Shown here piece by piece: positions 56,790-64,000 of a DNA stretch of 64,000 bases; the stretch's first letter is position 1, and each line of letters opens with the position of its first letter. Under the pieces are notes generated by a model. The model was given only the letters and a program-made list of their open reading frames with translations, ran no database searches and was not told the origin of the DNA. Origin of the DNA: Welwitschia mirabilis (lineage: Eukaryota; Gnetophyta; Gnetopsida; Welwitschiales). Location: the NCBI GenBank assembly GCA_051453625.1, contig JBOZIK010000001.1, forward strand, positions 186,604,790-186,668,789, written 5' to 3'. The position numbers were made by a program, and so were the translations under genes.

Positions 56790-57345
56790 TAGGCGAGCAT
56801 TGGAGACATGTACCCGAGATTCACAAGATTATGCAAGCTACTTTGAAGGGCTCGGATATCTGAAGCATACGCCTTTTTCTTCCTTTGATCATATGACAGA
56901 TAGAGCTAATACTATATGTATCAGAGAGATATGTCAATATCCACTGTGTAGTGCACTCCTATATGGAATTTTTCTTCATGATGTTTATCATTATTTTGTT
57001 TGTATTGAAGCACAATATCTACTGCATTAAGAATATTGTCAAAGTTCAGAAAGAGCCTATCCAATGTAGATGAAGAATAGATAAAATAGCAGCTATTAAT
57101 CAAGAAGTAATATGATTGGGATAATCTTTTTATAATCAAGCAGAGGCCTCCATTGGGCTAAATTCTTTTGACAGCAGCAACATCTAGTTCTTTCTTTTGT
57201 CTCTATGTGCAGTCACTCTATGGAAGAAGTAGAAGCTTTTTTATAATTCTAGCCTAAACAACCTCCTTCTGAAAGGTTCGGAAGCCCTGAAAGTCACCAG
57301 TAAAACCCTCCCCTTGTTTCTGTCCTTATTTTCTTACTGTGTATC
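56790..57345 (+). other. Unrecognised gene-like island
   Basis: Less A+T-rich than its surroundings. An open frame of 76 codons starts at ATG 56,800 (METCTRDSQDYASYFEGLGY...). It has no known motif, with one hydrophobic patch near LCSALLYGIFL. Near 57,190-57,211 a pyrimidine-rich tract followed by atgtgcag resembles a splice acceptor. It is followed by a short coding-like segment containing QPPSERFGSPES in one frame up to a possible donor at 57,300 (agtaaaacc). It may be two exons of a decayed host gene or a non-coding RNA. I do not recognise the family. Confidence 0.3.
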
Positions 57346-57619
57346 TCTAGAAAATACTGAATTGTTTAACATGTGTATTATTAATTAAAAATAAATAATA
57401 ATTTATATGTAATTAAATTAAAAAAATATTTTTTCTTTTTCCTTTACATATATTATATGAAGTTATTCAGCTATTTTGTTAGGATGCAAAATATCATATC
57501 TAATTAAGCTCACACCAATGTTTAACATACAATATCTGGTATGGTATGCATAACAAAAAATAATCTATTTAAAGAGTTTTTCCATTCAATGGTCTTGAGT
57601 TAGATATGTAGTGTGAGTT
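57346..57619. other. No recognisable feature
   Basis: A+T-rich sequence leading into a 489-base N gap (57,620-58,108). Frames reported across that gap consist almost entirely of Ns. Confidence 0.5.
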
Positions 57620-58181
57620 NNNNNNNNNNNNNNNNNNNNNNNNNNNNNNNNNNNNNNNNNNNNNNNNNNNNNNNNNNNNNNNNNNNNNNNNNNNNNNNNN
57701 NNNNNNNNNNNNNNNNNNNNNNNNNNNNNNNNNNNNNNNNNNNNNNNNNNNNNNNNNNNNNNNNNNNNNNNNNNNNNNNNNNNNNNNNNNNNNNNNNNNN
57801 NNNNNNNNNNNNNNNNNNNNNNNNNNNNNNNNNNNNNNNNNNNNNNNNNNNNNNNNNNNNNNNNNNNNNNNNNNNNNNNNNNNNNNNNNNNNNNNNNNNN
57901 NNNNNNNNNNNNNNNNNNNNNNNNNNNNNNNNNNNNNNNNNNNNNNNNNNNNNNNNNNNNNNNNNNNNNNNNNNNNNNNNNNNNNNNNNNNNNNNNNNNN
58001 NNNNNNNNNNNNNNNNNNNNNNNNNNNNNNNNNNNNNNNNNNNNNNNNNNNNNNNNNNNNNNNNNNNNNNNNNNNNNNNNNNNNNNNNNNNNNNNNNNNN
58101 NNNNNNNNTTTGACTCCATTCAAGTCAAGGTTGTAAAGATTTATTTAGATTTTAATCTATCTATTTGGTGTTTTAGGATTA

Positions 58182-58930
58182 TTTATATTTAATTTATAAG
58201 AAAATTTGATTAACCTTTGTAAATATGAATCCAGAGCATGACATTTCAAGTGACAGTTTAAAAGTATTTCAGTAGACCTCTACCTTATCATTAAGGTAGA
58301 GGAATGAATCTTTTCTATTTTACTTTACTATTTTCTAATCATTTTCAACTCCTAGTTTGTAACCTCTACTTGAATATTTATTTTTGTAATGAGAAGAGGT
58401 TACAAATTTATGAACTATTACATGTTTTTAAATTTTAAGTCAGTTAACATAGTTTAGGTTATATCTTAATGAAGTGTAAAAGTAAATCACTCTATAAAAC
58501 ATGNNNNNNNNNNNNNNNNNNNNNNNNNNNNNNNNNNNNNNNNNNNNNNNNNNNNNNNNNNNNNNNNNNNNNNNNNNNNNNNNNNNNNNNNNNNNNNNNN
58601 NNNTATTTATATTTAATTTATAAGAAAATTTGATTAACTTTTGTAAATATAAATCCAGAGCATGATATTTCAAGTGACATTTTATAAGTATTTTAGTAGG
58701 CCTGTACCTTATCATTAAGGTGGAGGAATGAATCTTTTCTATTTGACTTTACTATTTTCTATAGAATCATTCTCAACTCCTAGTTTGTAACCTCTACTTG
58801 AATATTTATTTTTTAAATGAGAAAAGGTTACAAATTTATGAACTATTACATGTTTTTAAAATTTAAGTAAGTTAACATAGTTAAGTTATATCTCAATGAA
58901 GTGTAAAAGTAAATCACTCTATAAAACATG
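58182..58930 (+). repeat. About 325-bp duplicate flanking a 100-N gap
   Basis: 58,182-58,503 and 58,604-58,930 are collinear at about 95 % identity (starting tatttatatttaatttataag, ending ctctataaaacatg). The level of difference fits two haplotypes or recent tandem copies. No coding content. Confidence 0.8.
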
Positions 58931-59737
58931 AAAACAAATTCGTTTCATAATAGCTTAATGAAAAACAATCCTAAGTAACTAAGCTTAAAGGAAAAAGGGA
59001 ATAAATACCTCATGAAAGANNNNNNNNNNNNNNNNNNNNNNNNNNNNNNNNNNNNNNNNNNNNNNNNNNNNNNNNNNNNNNNNNNNNNNNNNNNNNNNNN
59101 NNNNNNNNNNNNNNNNNNNNNNNNNNNNNNNNNNNNNNNNNNNNNNNNNNNNNNNNNNNNNNNNNNNNNNNNNNNNNNNNNNNNNNNNNNNNNNNNNNNN
59201 NNNNNNNNNNNNNNNNNNNNNNNNNNNNNNNNNNNNNNNNNNNNNNNNNNNNNNNNNNNNNNNNNNNNNNNNNNNNNNNNNNNNNNNNNNNNNNNNNNNN
59301 NNNNNNNNNNNNNNNNNNNNNNNNNNNNNNNNNNNNNNNNNNNNNNNNNNNNNNNNNNNNNNNNNNNNNNNNNNNNNNNNNNNNNNNNNNNNNNNNNNNN
59401 NNNNNNNNNNNNNNNNNNNNNNNNNNNNNNNNNNNNNNNNNNNNNNNNNNNNNNNNNNNNNNNNNNNNNNNNNNNNNNNNNNNNNNNNNNNNNNNNNNNN
59501 NNNNNNNNNNNNNNNNNTAAAGTATTGGAGTAACATAAAGTAATAAAAATGACTAACCACCAAATTAGAAGTTATAAAGTTTTTAATATATTACCACCCT
59601 ACTATCTTCTAATATATATATATATAAACTAGAAAAACTATTAACTAAAAAGATGAAGATGAAATGAATTCAAATGAAGCCACAAATCAAAGATAAGTAT
59701 AAAGTGTGAAACCAAGTTAAAATTAAAGGGGAGTATT
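58931..59737. other. Gap and short flanks, no gene
   Basis: Contains a 498-N gap (59,020-59,517). The sequence on either side has no recognisable frame; a (TA)n run of about 9 units lies at 59,612-59,628. Confidence 0.5.
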
Positions 59738-60320
59738 AGCAAGTTAACATAATTGATTTAAACAATGATTAACTCAGTAATGTAACATGAAATAATATGT
59801 CTTATTTCATGTTCAAAGACACAAAAATCATGTTTAAATGACATGATATTTTTTGCTAGTAAAATGTTATAAGATGAAGATCATTCATTCCAGATAAGGA
59901 TATGTATATGTAGAAGATGGAGAAGCATATTTAAAGTTAAAAGAAATGTGATGAAGTAATTGAATCATGTAGACATAAGTCTCCAACTTAAGTATGTGGT
60001 TTGTTCATGAATCATCTAGTTAATCACATGCCTAAAATACTATAATTAATGGTGTTTTATTATTAGTTATTGATTATTACTCATTAATAAAACATATTAA
60101 TTATTATAGATTTTGGTTCCTTTTACTTCTTATTTCTACTTATAAATAACCTAAAAATTTGGCATTTAATTTTAAATGTAGGGTCATGGAACTTTTGCTA
60201 CAATTACAAACATGATAGTGAAACTTTTTACACTCAAGTTTCCAATATAGTATTAGAATGATACCATACTAAAGTCTCCAACATGATATTACAATGCTTT
60301 TACATTTAAATTTCTAATAC
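59738..60320 (+). repeat. Possible copia-type LTR
   Basis: A purine tract (aaattaaaggggagtat, about 59,722-59,738) typical of a copia polypurine tract precedes the segment, and a TATA-like acttataaataac lies near 60,139. I found no second LTR copy and no clean TG...CA ends, so the call is tentative. Confidence 0.3.
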
Positions 60321-60469
60321 TAGAAACCTGGATGAAGCAAAAGAAACTTGAGAAACATACTTAGAAGCTTTGAAAATTAGAATAAAATTACTAAAAAAAT
60401 TTAAGTATTTAAATAGGACTCTAAATATGTAGAAAAAGGGATATATAAGTTGGATGATGAAATAGTATA

Positions 60470-63005
60470 ACTTATAAAATTAAACCACATTACTAGAAGA
60501 TTAGATAATGTTGAAGTACTAAAACCTAAAAGACATAGTATTGGAGTTATATTAATATATGAATTTCTAATGAGGATAACACTAGTAAGTAACCTGCTAT
60601 TTTACTCTATAAGGTGATAATAACTTAATAGGTAAATATAATATAAGATAGAAAAGATTCTTTCAGAATAATAAGAGTGGCAAAAGGAATAATAAAAACC
60701 ATAATTTCCTTTTTGAGATTCTTACATGTAAAATTGAAGAAACCACCTTGGAATTTCATAAAAAAGGCCACATAATAAAACATCAACTTTATAATCATGT
60801 ACTAAATCTTAATGTAGACCATTAGAAATGCTCCAAAATAATTTCATAGATGCTCAATTAGCTATGAATAACAATCAAAATAAAATCAATAATGAAGTAA
60901 ATAAGTTCTCTAACATTTAAAATAAATAATGAATTATCTTTCTTAAACTAAAATACACAAATTGATTAACATAAGCTTCTAGTCAAAAGTATTTTCCACA
61001 TAAAGAGTGTAAATGCAATTGAACAACTAGAAGAAGTTAATAGAGTTGATGTTATCTTACTTAGAAGTGATAGCTGAATAATTAAACCTACCTAACCACT
61101 TAAGAGGAATCTTTTATATTTAACATCTTATCTAAGGGCACATTAAAATTAATAAAGATAAAGAGCATAACTTAGAAAGATTTAGATGTGAGAAATTCTA
61201 GAAGTTCCATTCTAAAGTTCTTTATTTCATGATAAAAAATTAATTATGGCATTAAGTTTATAAAGATATTAAATGAATAATCTTCTATTTACTTTTTTTA
61301 GTAATGCCTAAATTCACATTTTTGATAATTTCTAAAGATTATACTAATTTGTTTCATCTTGTAGATATAAGATCTTCCTTAGTTTGAAAATATTGACTTG
61401 TAAATTTATTGTAATTATATCAAAATGAGATAGGGATTAAAAGTCATATTTCTTAGTTGTTATAAAAATGGGAAAAAATATTTTATTTTAATGAGTGTAG
61501 GATAAATTTATATTATGAAACATTTTATTGGTAAACTTACATCTATGATAATTTAAATGATTCTTACTATTATTTTTTAATGTTCTTCATTATACAAGTC
61601 TTAAAATTCAACTAATGTATCTTTCTTTATAGTTTAAATTCTTGTTTACTCCTTCAATGCTAATATTTGCAAGACTTACTGCATTTTCNNNNNNNNNNNN
61701 NNNNNNNNNNNNNNNNNNNNNNNNNNNNNNNNNNNNNNNNNNNNNNNNNNNNNNNNNNNNNNNNNNNNNNNNNNNNNNNNNNNNNNNNCTTATAAATTTA
61801 AACCACATTACTAAGAGATTATATAACCTTGAAGTATTAAATCCTAAAACATATACTACTAGAGTTATATGGGTTATACATATTTCTAATAAGCATAAAA
61901 ATAGTGATAAACTCTCTATTTCACTCTAGAAGGTAACAATAATTTAATAGGTAAACATTATATAAGATAAAAAGGTTATTTTAGGAAAATAAGAGCAGGA
62001 AAAGCAATAATAGAAACCATCATTTGATTTTTGAAATTATTACATCTAAAATTAGAGAAACTACCTTGGAATTTCATTAAAAAATCCATATAATGAAACA
62101 TCCACTTTATAATCATGTAGTAAATCTTAGTGTAGGGCATTAAAGAATGCTTTAAAATAATTCATAGATACTCAATTAGCTATACATAACAAGTAAAATA
62201 AAATCAATAACAAAATAAATAAAATCTCAAACATTTAAAATAAATAATGAATTAACTTTATAAAATGACAATCCACATATTGATTAATCTAAGCTTCTAA
62301 CAAAAATTATTCCCCAGATAAAAAGCGTAAATGCAATTGATCAACTAAAAGAAGTTCACTGAGTGAACACTATCCTACTTAGAAGTAATATATATACCTA
62401 AATAATTGAACCTATCTAACCACTTAGAGAGGATTCTTTTATATTTAACTCCTTATCTAAGACCACATTAAAATTAAGAAAGATAAAAAGCATGACTTAG
62501 AGAGATTTCGATGTGAGAAATTCTAGAAGTTCCATTCTCAAGTTCTTTATATCATGATTAAAACTTAATTATGAAATTAAGTTTATAATGATATTAAATG
62601 ACTAATGTTTTATTAACTTTTCTTAGTAATTCCTAAATTTAAATTTTTGATATTTTCTTAAGACTATACTAATGTTTTTCGTATTATAGATATAAGATTT
62701 TTCCTTAGTTTGAAAATATTGACTTGTAATTTTAGTCTAGTTGTATTAAAATAACATAAGGATTAAAATTCTTATTTGTTATAAAGATAGGGAAAACATT
62801 TTATTTTAATAAGTGCAAGATAAATATATATTATGAAACATTTTATTTGTAAATTTACATCTATGATAATTCAAATGATTCTTGCTATCATTTTAAAATG
62901 TTTTTAATTATACAAGTCTCAATCTTCAACTTCTAGATAGTTCTTTATAGTACAAATTCTTGTTTACACCTTTAACACCAACATTTGGAAGACATATTGA
63001 ATTTT
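60470..63005 (+). repeat. About 1.2-kb duplication across a 100-N gap
   Basis: 60,470-61,688 and 61,789-63,005 are collinear at about 85 % identity (for example aaaccacattactag, caattagctat, tctagaagttccattct and tttgaaaatattgacttgtaa). The divergence is too high for a contig-overlap artefact, so this is a real tandem duplication or two related repeats. No coding domain recognised. Confidence 0.8.
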
Positions 63006-63290
63006 ATTTTTTTCTTGTGTCATGTGAAATAAAATTTCTATATTTAATTTGTTAAAAGGAAAAAAACAAGTTCTAGTGTAAACTCAAAGTTTAAATTTGG
63101 AATTCTAAAGAGGGGAAAAAATTAGTAATCCTAGAAATTCACTCATCCACATATTTTTTCAATAATTGAAACATTTTCTAAAGTTAGTAATTATTCCATA
63201 TTAAAACTCTTAAAATGACTCATAGATTCCTACCATTCCTTTGAACCTAGGTATGTCATCATCTCATGTAACTATTATTGTTGAAGTCCA
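63006..63290. other. No recognisable feature
   Basis: A+T-rich; no frame or repeat relation identified. Confidence 0.4.
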
Positions 63291-63800
63291 TTAGGAACAT
63301 GTGCAAGCCTATCTACATCATTATCATAAGGATCATAAACGTTTCTCACCAATTCACATTTACAATAATGCTATATTCTACCTATATTTTTAAATATGAA
63401 GTTCTTATCCTCTTTAAATACTTCAAATTTTTACTGTAAGATTAACATTTGTTAAAAATGAATTATAATAATTACAATTGAAGTGTATGTATGAAACACT
63501 TAATGAACAGTATGTAATATGCCTTGACCATCTTCCATAAATCAATTTTGAAATGCTTAGATATTGCTCTATATTTTTATAAATTTTTAGTGGAATTCTA
63601 TTATTCCTTACTATTTTCCTCAAGTAGGATGATAATTGCTTTCCTATATGAACTAACCACATACACTCTCTCATTCCATCTTAGTTGTATCTTCTTATAA
63701 CACCTAAGTCTGGCTAGATCTAGTTATTTTGCTTTGCCTATATTTGTAGATTTGGAGCTAGTACCTTCTCCTACATGTAATAAAATATTTAATTAATAAG
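63291..63800 (-). pseudogene. CACTA-associated Transposase_24-like remnant
   Basis: On the - strand, a frame near 63,680-63,760 reads GEGTSSKSTN and CYKKIQLRWNE. After a frameshift, GKQLSSYLRKIVRNNRIPLK follows (about 63,565-63,640), and then IYK and KLIYGRW. This resembles the plant Transposase_24 region (NERGQPIG...LSSFLG..VR....P..Y.DWR...), common in CACTA elements. Further on, NVYDPYDNDVDRLAHVP (about 63,285-63,345) is compatible with its C-terminal side. The frame is broken (83-aa open part at 63,423-63,674). Similarity is judged by eye and is modest. Confidence 0.4.
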
Positions 63801-64000
63801 AGAAAAATAAAATAACTAATGAAGTAATTACATTTCAATATCTACCTATTCTTATCTAGAGCACTATTAGATATTATTTTTCTTTGAGGTGAAGGATCAT
63901 TAACAATATTAGAACCTACACAAAAAGAACTATTTATGAGTGAATGATATTCCTTTATGAAACTTAATCTTGATACAAACACATGTAAAATATGGTATAA
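63801..64000. other. Window edge, no clear feature
   Basis: Possibly the continuation of the Transposase_24-like region upstream on the - strand, but no convincing motif. Confidence 0.3.

Noticed and set aside
57569-59563. Open frames of 166-192 aa around the gaps at 57,620 and 59,020
   Set aside because: Almost entirely N positions.
1-64000. A complete undescribed multi-gene system
   Set aside because: No set of intact genes is present. The nearest to a novel composite unit is the gene-capturing CACTA region, reported as such.

Overview
This window is nuclear DNA of a land plant, most likely a flowering plant, from a draft short-read assembly. It is strongly A+T-rich, full of runs of N (mostly exactly 100 bases), and dominated by decayed retrotransposons, DNA transposons and duplicated segments. 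I found no intact host protein-coding gene. Every gene I recognise is a fragment or pseudogene. The plant assignment rests on Ty3/gypsy and Ty1/copia elements with a plant-type tRNA-Met primer site, CACTA (En/Spm) transposons, a U-box/ARM gene of the PUB12/13/14 type, a DUF506 family gene, a chloroplast-RNP-like RRM exon and a plastid trnL-trnF fragment. I cannot name the species.

Layout. 1-9,470: two decayed Ty3/gypsy elements facing each other, one on + (integrase, then a long LTR with an internal minisatellite) and one on - (gag, RT, RNase H and integrase, with polypurine tract and 3' LTR start). 9,476-9,908: the end of a CACTA element. 10,417-21,619: a region of about 11.2 kb bounded by inverted CACTAG-type termini and matching subterminal repeats. 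It carries fragments of at least four unrelated host genes: a chloroplast-RNP-like RRM exon, a ZNFX1-like SF1 helicase, the zinc finger of type 1 methionine aminopeptidase, and a PUB13/14-like U-box/ARM ligase with introns. This is a Pack-CACTA (gene-capturing) transposon with a partly duplicated cargo and a short TRIM-like LTR element at the edge of an internal deletion. It sits in the gag of a third gypsy element, whose integrase tail and 404-bp LTR follow to 23,900.

24,590-56,530: a family of large diverged segmental duplications, each carrying on the - strand a broken DUF506 (PDDEXK-like) gene with its flanks. There are four copies, near 31.0, 50.0, 52.8 and 53.9 kb. Copy A's 5' flank is split by decayed Ty1/copia sequence (about 33.6-40.9 kb). 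Copy B carries an insert of about 0.8 kb with plastid-derived trnF and trnL pseudogenes. 56,790-57,340 is a less A+T-rich island with an unrecognised ORF and a splice-site-like signal. 57,620-64,000 is repeat-rich and gapped, with a tandem duplication and, at the right edge, a degenerate - strand reading resembling the plant Transposase_24 region found in CACTA elements.

The pieces do not form a pathway; the window is a record of nested insertion, capture, duplication and decay. Two assembly effects matter to any reader. Four of the 100-N gaps are flanked by exact 77-bp duplicates, so those gaps are probably artificial. Several other gaps are flanked by 88-99 % similar duplicates that may be unmerged haplotypes or true tandem copies. 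Percent identities are estimates by eye.
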